Shown: positions 37,292 to 46,458 of the stretch, in pieces
Layout: each line of letters opens with the position of its first letter
How positions within the stretch are numbered: the stretch's first letter is position 1
Origin: CAZLQF01 sp964561545
GTDB lineage: Bacteria > Bacteroidota > Bacteroidia > CAILMK01 > CAYYUA01
Reading direction: 5' to 3'
Assembly: GCA_964561545.1 (NCBI GenBank)
Contig: CAZLQF010000001.1
Location: forward strand, 1-64,000
Length of the DNA: 64,000 nt
The notes under the pieces: model-generated
What the model was told of the DNA's origin: nothing
Seen by the model: only the letters and a program-made list of their open reading frames with translations
Databases searched by the model: none
Made by a program: the position numbers and the translations under genes

Positions 37292-39040
37292 TTACCGGTC
37301 AACATCTGCTAATACATAATCTACGCTACCTAAGATGGTCAATAAGTCAGCAACCGTGTAACCCTGAGTTATATAGGGTAACATTTGCATATGGGGGAAG
37401 GATGGAGCACGAATACGGGTTCTATAGGACGTGGTACTGCCATCACTGACCAGGTAATAACCATTATGGCCTTTACTGGCTTCCACCCCTACAAAGGATT
37501 CTCCTGAAGGAATTACTGGACCCCAACTCACACCTAAAAAGTGATTGATCAGGGTTTCGATGTCATGCATGGTGTTATCCTTCAAAGGTGGCGTTGTAAG
37601 GTTATGCCTTGATTTATGTTCACCTGCCGGCATGTTATTCAGGCATTGCCTGATAATACGACAGCTTTGTTTCATTTCTTCAATTCTTATGATCGACCGG
37701 TCAAAGCAATCACCGTTTTCAGTAGTTGGTATATCAAACTCAAATTGATCATATCCGGAGTAGGGCATTTGCTTTCTAAAATCGTATTCATAGCCGCAAG
37801 CCCTCAAACCAGGTCCTGTTACTCCCCAATCAATAGCTTCGTCTTTGGTATAAATACCAACACCCTCGGTTCTTTGTTTAAAAATTCGGTTTTTCATCAC
37901 CAATTTATCATATTCCTCCAATCGCTTAGGGAAGTAATCAAGGAAGTCTTTGATCAACTGATCCCAGCCTTGTGGTAAATCCTGTGCTACCCCGCCAATC
38001 CTGAACCAATTTGGGTGCATACGGTCACCGCAGATGGCTTCAATTATCTCAAGGACCCTTTCGCGATCTGAAAACATGTAAAATACTGGTGAAAACTGCC
38101 CCACGTCTTGCGCAAAAGTGCCATACCATACAAGGTGACTGGATATTCTGAATAATTCGCTAAGCATTACCCTGATAACTTTTACGCGATCAGGCACTTC
38201 GATTCCAGCCAATTGTTCTACCGAAAGCACATACGGCAGGTTGTTCATCACGCCACCTAAATAGTCAATCCGGTCAGTATAGGGAATAAAGGTATGCCAT
38301 GATTGGCGCTCGCCCATCTTTTCGGCACCTCTATGGTGAAATCCTATGTCGGGAGCTATGTCCACAATATCTTCCCCATCCAGTTGGAGTACTAACCTTA
38401 AGACACCATGCGTCCCCGGGTGTTGTGGGCCTATGTTAAGAAACATAAAATCAGTGTCTTGTCCTTGCCGCTTGAGGCCCCAAAATTCAGGATCAAATTG
38501 CAGCGCTTTCTGCTCTTCGTCTTCTTTGGCTGCATAGAGTTGATATTCGCCCATCTCGGTTGCACGAGCAGGATGTTCTTTTCTTAGAGGATGCCCTTCC
38601 CATGTACTTGGCATAAGTATGCGATGGAGAAACGGATGTCCATCGAAGGTGATGCCGAACATGTCATAAACTTCCCGTTCATACCAACTTACATTAGGCC
38701 AGACGTTATAGGCACTGGGGAGGGAAGGAAATTCCCCTTTTAGAGCGATCTTAAGTCTAATAAATTGGTTCCGTTCAAAGGAAAGCAATTGGTAGAAAAC
38801 CGTAAAATCACTGTCTGGTTGGCCGTCTTTGTATTTTCTGGAACGCTCATCAATAGCGCTGATATCATACAATAATCGAAACGGTGGATCGATTTGGTTT
38901 TTCAAGTATTTTAAAACCTCAACAATTCTATTTTTTTCAACCCAAAGGGTTGGTATTTGATCCACTGTTTCTTGTTCTCTAAAATCCTCTTCACCGAATG
39001 CTGAAGTAAGCTCCTGAATAAGCTCGGTGTTATGACTCAT
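37292..39040 (-). CDS. nuoCD: NADH-quinone oxidoreductase fused subunit C/D
   Basis: Single 582-residue polypeptide joining the 30-kDa (C) and 49-kDa (D) subunits. The C part (about residues 1-180) has WYEREVYDMFGITFDGHPFL and HPLRKEHPA. The D part starts around 195 with NIGPQHPGTHGVLRL and continues with GFHHRGAEK and the quinone-site His and Tyr regions. The linker is short. Such a fusion is known from E. coli; in many other bacteria C and D are separate genes. Confidence 0.96.
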   Translation of the reverse strand: MSHNTELIQELTSAFGEEDFREQETVDQIPTLWVEKNRIVEVLKYLKNQIDPPFRLLYDISAIDERSRKYKDGQPDSDFTVFYQLLSFERNQFIRLKIALKGEFPSLPSAYNVWPNVSWYEREVYDMFGITFDGHPFLHRILMPSTWEGHPLRKEHPARATEMGEYQLYAAKEDEEQKALQFDPEFWGLKRQGQDTDFMFLNIGPQHPGTHGVLRLVLQLDGEDIVDIAPDIGFHHRGAEKMGERQSWHTFIPYTDRIDYLGGVMNNLPYVLSVEQLAGIEVPDRVKVIRVMLSELFRISSHLVWYGTFAQDVGQFSPVFYMFSDRERVLEIIEAICGDRMHPNWFRIGGVAQDLPQGWDQLIKDFLDYFPKRLEEYDKLVMKNRIFKQRTEGVGIYTKDEAIDWGVTGPGLRACGYEYDFRKQMPYSGYDQFEFDIPTTENGDCFDRSIIRIEEMKQSCRIIRQCLNNMPAGEHKSRHNLTTPPLKDNTMHDIETLINHFLGVSWGPVIPSGESFVGVEASKGHNGYYLVSDGSTTSYRTRIRAPSFPHMQMLPYITQGYTVADLLTILGSVDYVLADVDR

Positions 39041-39086
39041 ACTCGTTCTTTGGTTTTTCCAGTCTGTAAATCAGCCTTCGTTTATT

Positions 39087-39725
39087 CTACACTTCACCGG
39101 GTGGTCTAAGGTTGGTCATTCTCATGCGCTCATCGTTCTTTTCATCCCTTTTGGATGTTTCCTCTGGCTTTTCAACACCTTGCGGACCGATCACCCAACT
39201 TAAAGGGCGATCTTCTTTACCCACCTGATCCCTAAGCATTAACAATCCTTCCATGAAAGCATTGGGCCTTGGCGGGCATCCAGGCACATAAACATCCACC
39301 GGCAGAAACTTGTCTACACCTTGCACAACACTATAAATATCATACATACCGCCAGAATTAGCACAAGATCCCATGGAGATGACCCAGCGAGGCTCCATCA
39401 TCTGTTCATAAAGCCTTTGAATAACGGGAGCCATTTTCATGAAGACTGTTCCGGCTATAACCATCACATCTGCTTCTCTTGGTGTTCCCCTTAGAACTTC
39501 TGCGCCATATCTTGATATATCATATTTACTTGTAACGCTGGTTGCCATTTCAACAAAACAACAAGAAAGCCCAAAATTGAAGGGCCAGATGGAATTTTTC
39601 CTTCCCCATTGCACCAAATCCTGAACTGAACTGAACAATATGTTCTTCTGAACCTGATCTTCGAAGGAACTATTGCCACTTACTTTTTCAGTAGGGTTAT
39701 TCACTTTAGTGGTCCACCATTGCAT
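39087..39725 (-). CDS. nuoB: NADH-quinone oxidoreductase subunit B
   Basis: Carries cluster N2, the last electron donor to quinone; 212 residues. Ligands are the tandem cysteines in FGLSCCFVEMA, the Cys in MGSCANSGGMY and the Cys in VPGCPPRPNAF. A charged C-terminal extension (KPEETSKRDEKNDERMR) goes beyond the core fold. It starts 3 bases after the nuoA stop. Confidence 0.96.
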   Translation of the reverse strand: MQWWTTKVNNPTEKVSGNSSFEDQVQKNILFSSVQDLVQWGRKNSIWPFNFGLSCCFVEMATSVTSKYDISRYGAEVLRGTPREADVMVIAGTVFMKMAPVIQRLYEQMMEPRWVISMGSCANSGGMYDIYSVVQGVDKFLPVDVYVPGCPPRPNAFMEGLLMLRDQVGKEDRPLSWVIGPQGVEKPEETSKRDEKNDERMRMTNLRPPGEV

Positions 39726-39728
39726 AAA

Positions 39729-40160
39729 TCAACTTTCCTTTTGAGATAATTTTTTATATTGTTTAAGGATTTTCTTGTTATCAGGACCGAAATCCAAAGC
39801 ACCCGTTTTCCATTCATACAGTAAAACAACTGCCAATATAGCTACAAAAACAACCACTCCTGCATAGCCTAACCACCCCAATCCATCAAATGCCACAGCC
39901 CATGCTATAATAAAAACTGCTTCAAGATCAAATATTACGAAAAACATGGCAACAAGGTAAAAATGAGATGAAAATCGAAACCTTGCCTTTCCGGTTGTTA
40001 AAATTCCAGACTCATAAGGTTCAGCGCTTTGCCTGTTTTGGCGGGATGGCCCAAGAATAAAAGACAAAAGAATCATGGTACCAGCTAAACCTACCACATA
40101 AAGTACGTAAATGAGAAATGGGCTTAAGTCAAATGAATAGAGTGTGTTAAGTAAGATCAA
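39729..40160 (-). CDS. nuoA: NADH-quinone oxidoreductase subunit A
   Basis: Three-helix membrane subunit (143 residues), first gene of the operon. The conserved FSSHFYLVAMFFVIFDLEAVF is clear. The usual ECG in the loop between helices 1 and 2 reads ESG here, so the loop cysteine seen in many NuoA proteins is replaced by serine. Confidence 0.95.
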   Translation of the reverse strand: MILLNTLYSFDLSPFLIYVLYVVGLAGTMILLSFILGPSRQNRQSAEPYESGILTTGKARFRFSSHFYLVAMFFVIFDLEAVFIIAWAVAFDGLGWLGYAGVVVFVAILAVVLLYEWKTGALDFGPDNKKILKQYKKLSQKES

Positions 40161-40520
40161 AGCGGTTTGTTTTGATTAAAAATTACTTTTTGTTGGTTTG
40201 TAACTGCACTCATTGCGGGCGTAAAACTATAAATAAATCCTGTTAAAACAAAAAAACTTTTTTCACACCTTTTTAAACTTTATAATAGAACATCTAAACC
40301 AGCAATATGTTTTGCAAAAATAGGTGACGGTAGCTAAAGTGCAATAAAAAATCCGTTTTCCTATATTCGAGGCTTATGACGATGATTATCCTTAGGGCAC
40401 AATTAACCGCCAAGGATGAATAGCTGTTTGGTTTCAATTTTTAAATTGATGAACTACAGTCCAAAGCTTTATTTTGGTATATTGGTAAATAATGGACTTA
40501 AATTGGGGATAACTCACCTG
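40161..40520. other. Intergenic region upstream of the nuo operon
   Basis: 360 AT-rich bases between two minus-strand genes. It contains the likely nuo promoter at 40222-40252 and otherwise nothing recognisable. Confidence 0.5.
40222..40252 (-). promoter_or_regulatory. Putative promoter of the nuo operon
   Basis: On the minus strand TTTG (40249-40252) is followed after 19 bases by TAGTTTTA (40222-40229), one mismatch from TAnnTTTG. This would start transcription about 50 bases upstream of nuoA. Confidence 0.35.
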
Positions 40521-42059
40521 CTAACGCCATAATCGGGATAATATCCACTCCCATAAACGTTCATAGGGAATTACCTCTAAATCCTCATAACCACCTTGGT
40601 ATCTGAAATCTGTACCAGCCAATTTTTCATGATCTTTCTGGGTAGCTGATTGCACTTTAGAAGCAGAAAATGATTTGTTAGGTACTTTAAGAAGCATTTT
40701 TACAAATAGGTTCATCTTTTGATTGTTTTTGAACCTTAAATAACGATACCTGTATTGACGGAGAGGTTCCTGGAGACTCTCCAAATTATCAATTTCATTG
40801 CGATTCAATAAGAACAGGTAATTCAATATATGAATGAGTGTATTTACACCATATTTATCCTTGGATTGGGTTGGAAGTTGGTTGATCAATTTATTGATTT
40901 TAAACCTGGTTTTACCATAATATTGATTGCTAAAAGCTGGATCTAAACCAGCTTCCTTAACAAAATTGACGAATCCGTTGAATAATAGCCATCTTTCCTT
41001 GTTGATATCCGGAAGATGATCAAACATCGAATGCTTCATAATCTTGTTAATTATGTTGTAAGCACTTTGGTAATCACCCTTATGCATCATTAAAATAAAG
41101 TAATATTCATTGAAAATGAACCAATTAAGCTTTCCTTCTTTAAATTTTTCATTGGCTTGCTGTCCATATTTTTCACCCTGTTCGTAATTACGAAGGTTCA
41201 AACATGCGCTCATTCTTTTAAGAAAAGATTCAGCCACTTGCGATGCATTGTAAAATCGGGGATTCTTTTTAAGGTATTCGTCAAATGCTTCCCAAGTATC
41301 TAGCACCTTCTTGAAGTCGTATTTAATTTCCCAATAAAAAGCTTCAAACCGGATTAAATAAACATAAAGCAGGTAGGTTTGATGTACTTTGTAATTTTCG
41401 CGGGCTTTTTGCAAATAATTGATGATTTTTTGCTCTAATTGATCCGTTAGTTTTGAGGTTCTAATTAATTCTGTAGCGATATCCAAGTAATGAAACTTAA
41501 TTTCCTGTTCAGCGCTCCATTTTTGAATAGCATCAAGTGAGCTGTTTTTATAGTATTTATACCCTTTAACATCGCCTTCAACAGATCTTAGATCAGCCAA
41601 TGTACTGGCAATACTTGCATGGATATCGTAAAATTGATAATCCCGGGAAATTTTAAAGGCTCTTTTAGCGAAAACAATGCTGCCTTCTCTAAAATTTAAG
41701 TACCTTAAAAATTTCCCGATCAAAAAGTATTTGTAACACTCAAAAAATTTTTTCTTGTAAGCAGTCCATCCATAACGTTTTGGGTTAACTAAGAAAACAA
41801 GGTTCCCTAACTTTTCAGTAAGCCTGTGCTTGACATTGCTTAATTTATGAGTATTATTAGAAAGTGAAGCATCAAACAGGTAAGAGGCGGCTCCATTATC
41901 ATCACTGATTTTTTCTTCATCGACTCCCCTTAATAATTGGTAATAAAGCGTATCATTTTGCTCCCCGTTCTTACTGGCAAAATGGCTTAATAATTTCCTA
42001 TCCTCATGATCCAGATAGAGGTTATGGACAACACCGCTGAATTTTTTTAAGAATTCCAT
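40521..42059 (-). CDS. Unknown helical-repeat protein, 512 aa
   Basis: Not recognised as a named family. No signal peptide or membrane helix is visible. The composition is strongly helical and rich in Tyr, Phe, Lys, Leu and Asn. Repeating helix pairs (for example FLRYLNFREGSIVFAKRAFKI, YEQGEKYGQQANEKF and KGDYQSAYNIINKI) resemble divergent TPR or other alpha-solenoid units, so a cytoplasmic scaffold or protein-binding role is the best guess. It stands alone, divergent from the Asn-rich lipoprotein gene across 191 AT-rich bases. Confidence 0.75.
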   Translation of the reverse strand: MEFLKKFSGVVHNLYLDHEDRKLLSHFASKNGEQNDTLYYQLLRGVDEEKISDDNGAASYLFDASLSNNTHKLSNVKHRLTEKLGNLVFLVNPKRYGWTAYKKKFFECYKYFLIGKFLRYLNFREGSIVFAKRAFKISRDYQFYDIHASIASTLADLRSVEGDVKGYKYYKNSSLDAIQKWSAEQEIKFHYLDIATELIRTSKLTDQLEQKIINYLQKARENYKVHQTYLLYVYLIRFEAFYWEIKYDFKKVLDTWEAFDEYLKKNPRFYNASQVAESFLKRMSACLNLRNYEQGEKYGQQANEKFKEGKLNWFIFNEYYFILMMHKGDYQSAYNIINKIMKHSMFDHLPDINKERWLLFNGFVNFVKEAGLDPAFSNQYYGKTRFKINKLINQLPTQSKDKYGVNTLIHILNYLFLLNRNEIDNLESLQEPLRQYRYRYLRFKNNQKMNLFVKMLLKVPNKSFSASKVQSATQKDHEKLAGTDFRYQGGYEDLEVIPYERLWEWILSRLWR

Positions 42060-42250
42060 TGAATATTTGCCTTTATTTTTTTAAATTCTGCACTACGTTT
42101 TATCAAAATAAAAAACCTTCAACTACCATAAACAGGGTATTGATGTTAAAAAAACTTTTAATTACCGATTAAAATTTAAACAAAAATTGTTACAAAAAAT
42201 CCAAAACCATCATTTTAAATTAGCACCATTAAATAAAAGGGATTTATAGT

Positions 42251-43141
42251 ATGAAGGCAAAAAATCTAAACCTAAAAAAACATTTTAGTAAAATGTGGCG
42301 GTTACTTTCATCCGCTTTATTAGTCGCATTCATTAGTATTTCTTGTCAAAAAGACTCCCCTGAATCAGGAGAATCTAAATCTGACAACAAGAATAGTTCA
42401 CAACCTAACCTCGAGCTTTCTGTTCAAAAAAATGGAAATAAGAATCCGTTTAATTATGTGGGTCAAGTGCATACTTATGCTTTAGACCATTTGGCCAATC
42501 AAAGTCACTTTCCGAATTCTAACAAGGCTCAAATCTACAACACTACGAAAAGTTACCTTAAAAGTGCTTTAAATAACAATCATTTTTATAACCATTCTAA
42601 AAGTCAGAACAATTACAACAACCAAATCAAAAATGCAGCATCTTCTAAAATTGGTTATGCAAATCTTAACCACAGTTATTTCTTTAACTACTTCACAAGC
42701 AGTACCAATTTATCCCCTAAAGCTAACAATTACCTAAATAACCTAAAAACTGCATACAACCAATTTAAGAATTACGATAACCTCCAAGCGAATCTAAAGT
42801 CGATTAAAGGCAACATAACTGGAGATCGAAAGCTATCAAACAAGAACCGAAAACTTTTATTGGGCATGGTAGCCATTGCCCAGCAGGATGCCAGCTATTG
42901 GTACAAAGCATTAGGTAATAAGAATCATTCATGGCACAATGAATATACTAAAAAACTTAATGAAAGCCAACAAATTGATTTAATGGTTAACCTTAGTGCT
43001 AGTAGCGCTATGGTTTACGGAATCACTTACTTAAATGAAATTAGTAATAAAGTTAGCCATGCAAACAGTGTTAGTGCAGCTATACTACAAGCTTCTTATT
43101 CTGTAGGTCCAGTGGTAATTGAGGATGGTGATATGGATTAG
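42251..43141 (+). CDS. Asn/Ser-rich lipoprotein of unknown function, probably surface-exposed
   Basis: A 296-residue protein with a type II signal peptide: LLSSALLVAFISISC, lipobox cysteine at C32. The next residues are QKDSPES, close to the QKDDE-type lipoprotein export signal described in Capnocytophaga and Flavobacterium, suggesting transport to the cell surface. The mature protein is low-complexity in its first half, rich in Asn, Ser, His and Tyr (for example NNHFYNHSKSQNNYNNQIKN), then predicted helical. No family recognised. The duplicated stem-loop element lies 79 bases after its stop. Confidence 0.75.
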   Translation: MKAKNLNLKKHFSKMWRLLSSALLVAFISISCQKDSPESGESKSDNKNSSQPNLELSVQKNGNKNPFNYVGQVHTYALDHLANQSHFPNSNKAQIYNTTKSYLKSALNNNHFYNHSKSQNNYNNQIKNAASSKIGYANLNHSYFFNYFTSSTNLSPKANNYLNNLKTAYNQFKNYDNLQANLKSIKGNITGDRKLSNKNRKLLLGMVAIAQQDASYWYKALGNKNHSWHNEYTKKLNESQQIDLMVNLSASSAMVYGITYLNEISNKVSHANSVSAAILQASYSVGPVVIEDGDMD

Positions 43142-43219
43142 ATGATTTACTATAAATTAAGATGACGTTAAATGTAATTAAAAACATAATAGGGTGAATT
43201 AGAGAGGCTTTAAATTCAA

Positions 43220-43293
43220 GTGGTGCAGTTGTCGATTCCTCATAATAGACCTTCATACTACCACAATCCTGCAACTGCACTACTTGCTTTTTT
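43220..43293 (+). repeat. Stem-loop with U-tract, copy 1
   Basis: Arms GTGGTGCAGTTG (43220-43231) and CAACTGCACTAC (43272-43283) pair fully if one G-U wobble is allowed. Inside, GATT (43234-43237) and AATC (43265-43268) extend the stem. Six T bases follow at 43288-43293, as in an intrinsic terminator or the 3' end of a small RNA. Confidence 0.7.
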
Positions 43294-43332
43294 ACATGAA
43301 AAAGCGGGAGAATAATAAAGCCTTCAAGTCAG

Positions 43333-43410
43333 GTGGTGCAGTTGTTAATCGATTCCTCATAATAGACCTTCATTCTATCACAATCCTGCAACTGCACCAC
43401 TTTCTTTTTT
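43333..43410 (+). repeat. Stem-loop with U-tract, copy 2
   Basis: A second copy 113 bases downstream with perfect 12-base arms (43333-43344 and 43389-43400) and six T bases at 43405-43410. The loop is nearly identical to copy 1 (two substitutions, plus a few extra bases after the left arm), while the sequence between copies is unrelated to the unit. Confidence 0.7.
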
Positions 43411-43627
43411 AAATACTAAAAATAGTAAAGCAACAAAACTAAAGTGCGATATCAGTTTTATACTTAACTAACAATAAAAAGTTGGTTTTTTTTACGTATT
43501 TGCTTTCCAAAATAAACGAATTTAATTTACAATACAATTATTAAATTCATCAAAAAACCTATCATTGAGTTTCAATTCTTGACACACCGGTTATTATTGA
43601 ATAAATACTTACCAAGGAAATATCATT

Positions 43628-43635
43628 TAAATTTG
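43628..43635 (+). promoter_or_regulatory. Putative -7 box before the DUF5916 gene
   Basis: TAAATTTG matches TAnnTTTG exactly, 41 bases before the start codon. The nearest TTG (43597-43599) is a little far (28 bases) for a -33 box. Confidence 0.4.
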
Positions 43636-43676
43636 GCCTGCTTAAAGTTTATCCAAAAACTGGAATTGCAGGGATT

Positions 43677-45857
43677 ATGTCGAGTTATGTTCGGGTCTTG
43701 TTTTTATTAATTTTAATATCAACGTTGGTATTTGAATTTTTAAAAGCTCAACCAAATCAGAATACCAATACCATCCAAGCCCGTTATAATGAAAAACCTA
43801 TTGTACTTGATGGCAAGCTAAATGATTCCGCCTGGCTCAAGGCACAAACCATCAATAATTTTATTCAGAGGGAACCCCAAGCGGGAAAAAAGGTAAGTGA
43901 AAACACTAAGGTAGCGATTACTTATAATGAAAAATACTTTTATGTTGCTATTTGGTGCTATGATGATCATCCTTCAAAGATTACAGCAAACGAATTAGAA
44001 CGCGATTTTTCAGCAAATAAAGATGATAATTTCCAATTAATTCTGGATACTTACAACGATGACCGGAATGGTTTTTTATTTATTACCAACCCCAACGGTG
44101 CCCGCAAAGAAGGCCAGGTTTTTGACAATGGGGAAAGTAAAAACATGAGTTGGGATGGAGTTTGGGACGTTGAGACTTCTATTAATGATAAGGGATGGTT
44201 TGCTGAAATTAAGATTCCTTTTTCTACCCTTAAATACAGAACCACTGAAGGCCAACAAACATGGGGCATCAACTTTGAGCGTAACATTCGCAGAAAGCGA
44301 GAACAAGCTTCCTGGCAAGGTTGGTCAAGAGATGCGAGCATTGAACAAGTAAACCGTGCTGGTACCGTAAAAGGATTACAAAATTTAGTGAGCAAAGATT
44401 TTATAGAGGTCAAGCCGTATGCCATTGGTGGAGGTGAGTTTAAAAATAATAATGAAACCGAATTGGATGCAGGAGGCGATATTAATTACCTTATAACCCC
44501 CACGCTGCAAGCCAAATTAACCGTTAACACAGATTTCGCTCAAGTAGAAGCCGATCAGCAAAAAATCAACCTTTCCCGGTTTCCTTTGGCCTTTAAGGAA
44601 AAGCGGGAATTCTTTCTTGAAGGACAGGATTATTTTAACATGGGGTTTGGTGGCAACCGGGTAACCCCATTTTACAGCAGAAGGATCGGGCTAACTAAAA
44701 ACCGGAAACGCGTACCCATTCTTGCTGGAGGCAGGATCCTTGGGAAAGTAGATGATGCCACTTTAGGAGCCATGTCTGTTCAAACAGGAAGAAATGGAGC
44801 AACACCTCCTACCAATTACACCGTTGCCAGTTGGCGTCAGGATGTTTTAAAACAATCAACAGTAGGCGCTATGACGGTTAATAAGTTTGATACTGGCAGA
44901 TGGCATACCACCTCAGGTATTAATGCTCGCTATTCTACCTCTAAGCTCTTTGATAATAAAAATTTAAACATGGGTGGAGCCTTAGTCCAGTCTTACAATT
45001 CCAACGAAGAGATCAAAAGTAAAGCCAATGCATACCGGGTTTATCTGAATTACCCCAATGATAAGCTCAGCATCTATACTTCTTACCAAAGAAGCCCTTC
45101 TCCATTTCAACCTGAAGTAGCCCTCATGCGAAGGCGCAACTTCCAGGAAGCATTCGGAACAGTTTCAATCAAACCACGCCCCTCTAACGATGGGTGGCTA
45201 AGTTGGATCAGGCAATTCACATTTACCCCTGGCACAGTCACCTACACTTTTTTCCATGATACGAAAGAATTGCAAACCTTTTCTTACATTGTGACGCCCT
45301 TAAAATTCAATACCAACAGCGGAGAGACTTTTTCATTTACTATGGAGCGCAATGGCGAAAGATTGAAGGAACCTTTTAACATAAAAGAAGGGGTAACGAT
45401 TCCCAGAGGTGAATACTGGCAAACACGTTATAGAAGTGAATTTTCAACCTTTGGAGGAAGAACCTTGTCCGGAACCGTCAACGTGAGTTGGGGGGATTTC
45501 TTTGGCGGCAATAACTTAGAAAGCAGTTATAAGCTTAACTTACGTGCCAGCAAATACTTACAGGTTAATCTTAATTATGAGAAAAATTGGGTGCATTTAC
45601 CACAGGGAAATTTCCAAACAAACTTGGTCGGTAACCGCTTAAACTATGCTTTTAATCCAGATATTTTCGGGTCTGTATTTGCGCAATGGAACGATGACCA
45701 GGAATTGGCCAATGTTAATTTTCGCCTTGAATGGATCCCTAAGTTGGGAACCAATTTTTACCTGATTTACAACCAGAACTTCGATACGGCTACCAATAGA
45801 TGGCGCAACCAAAGAACGACCATCCTGGGCAAATTGGTTTGGCGGTTCGTGATATAA
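43677..45857 (+). CDS. DUF5916 outer-membrane protein with N-terminal CBM9-like domain
   Basis: A 726-residue exported protein. A signal peptide (about residues 1-25, ending LKAQ) is followed by a carbohydrate-binding family 9-like domain opening with KPIVLDGKLNDSAWLKAQ and containing VAITYNEKYFYVAIWCYD and WDVETSINDKGWFAEIKIPFSTLKYR. The remaining 500 residues are strand-rich with aromatic girdle patterns and a TVNTDFAQVEADQQKINLSRF motif, matching the DUF5916 beta-barrel of Bacteroidota. It ends in WRFVI, a typical C-terminal barrel strand. Substrate unknown; a role in outer-membrane uptake or binding is inferred. Confidence 0.88.
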   Translation: MSSYVRVLFLLILISTLVFEFLKAQPNQNTNTIQARYNEKPIVLDGKLNDSAWLKAQTINNFIQREPQAGKKVSENTKVAITYNEKYFYVAIWCYDDHPSKITANELERDFSANKDDNFQLILDTYNDDRNGFLFITNPNGARKEGQVFDNGESKNMSWDGVWDVETSINDKGWFAEIKIPFSTLKYRTTEGQQTWGINFERNIRRKREQASWQGWSRDASIEQVNRAGTVKGLQNLVSKDFIEVKPYAIGGGEFKNNNETELDAGGDINYLITPTLQAKLTVNTDFAQVEADQQKINLSRFPLAFKEKREFFLEGQDYFNMGFGGNRVTPFYSRRIGLTKNRKRVPILAGGRILGKVDDATLGAMSVQTGRNGATPPTNYTVASWRQDVLKQSTVGAMTVNKFDTGRWHTTSGINARYSTSKLFDNKNLNMGGALVQSYNSNEEIKSKANAYRVYLNYPNDKLSIYTSYQRSPSPFQPEVALMRRRNFQEAFGTVSIKPRPSNDGWLSWIRQFTFTPGTVTYTFFHDTKELQTFSYIVTPLKFNTNSGETFSFTMERNGERLKEPFNIKEGVTIPRGEYWQTRYRSEFSTFGGRTLSGTVNVSWGDFFGGNNLESSYKLNLRASKYLQVNLNYEKNWVHLPQGNFQTNLVGNRLNYAFNPDIFGSVFAQWNDDQELANVNFRLEWIPKLGTNFYLIYNQNFDTATNRWRNQRTTILGKLVWRFVI

Positions 45858-45879
45858 TGAAGGCCAACAATTGTTACAA

Positions 45880-46407
45880 TTAATTGGCAGTTAGGGGGGT
45901 ACCGAATGCTTTTATCTCCGGGTGATCAATGGCATATCCATCGAGTGAATATTCAATCGCATCCTGAAGGTAAACGCGGGTTACCAACTCCGAATTTTCC
46001 CATGCATTGTCAATAGCACCGCGGTAAACAAGTTGTTGCTGCTGACCAAACAAGAAAGCCTCTGGCGTCACATTAGTACCAAAGGCATTGGCAAGCTCAA
46101 GGTCTTCGTCATTGACTAGCTTCACAAAGGAGTTGCTCTGTTTGGCATCGTCTAATAATTCTTCTTCACTTTCATCCATGTCATCTTGCCCTTTAAACGT
46201 ATTAACAAACAATATGCCCAAGCTATCAGACCTGTAATTTTGAATCATTTTCCTAAACCTACTTAAATAAGCCTGACTATATTTGCAGTAAGATGAATAA
46301 AAAATAATTAGTAAAGCTTGGTAATTGTCAAAAGCCCTCAATGGTGCTAAAGCGCTTCCAGATTCGTCTACGAGTTCAAATTCAAAGAGTTGATCTCCCA
46401 ATGTCAT
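45880..46407 (-). CDS. Thioredoxin-fold (redoxin/AhpC-TSA-like) protein
   Basis: 175 residues without a signal peptide. It begins with LGDQLFEFELVDESG, the peroxiredoxin-like opening, and has a single active-site-region cysteine in IFYSSYCKYSQAYL, so CxxC is reduced to CKYS. The later VTPEAFLF corresponds to the cis-Pro loop and is followed by YRGAIDNAW, common in thiol-disulfide or redoxin-like proteins. A one-cysteine peroxidase or a redox-related binding protein is possible. Divergent from the acetyltransferase-like gene with only 51 bases between starts. Confidence 0.8.
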   Translation of the reverse strand: MTLGDQLFEFELVDESGSALAPLRAFDNYQALLIIFYSSYCKYSQAYLSRFRKMIQNYRSDSLGILFVNTFKGQDDMDESEEELLDDAKQSNSFVKLVNDEDLELANAFGTNVTPEAFLFGQQQQLVYRGAIDNAWENSELVTRVYLQDAIEYSLDGYAIDHPEIKAFGTPLTAN

Positions 46408-46458
46408 TTTTATGAGTGTTTTATTGATTGATTCGATGCAAATTTCAAAAATTTACCA

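Larger units (their letters stand above)
43142..43676. other. Intergenic region with duplicated stem-loop element
   Basis: 535 bases without a protein gene. It contains the two hairpin/U-tract copies (43220-43293 and 43333-43410) and the promoter of the downstream gene. The rest is AT-rich. Confidence 0.6.

Noticed and set aside
43080..43280. A 66-codon minus-strand frame across the first stem-loop
   Set aside because: It overlaps the end of the lipoprotein gene and the hairpin and has no signal or domain; it is a by-product of the repeat.
43220..43410. CRISPR-like repeat array
   Set aside because: Only two copies, a unit of over 70 bases with internal pairing, a variable gap and no cas genes; it is a stem-loop duplication instead.
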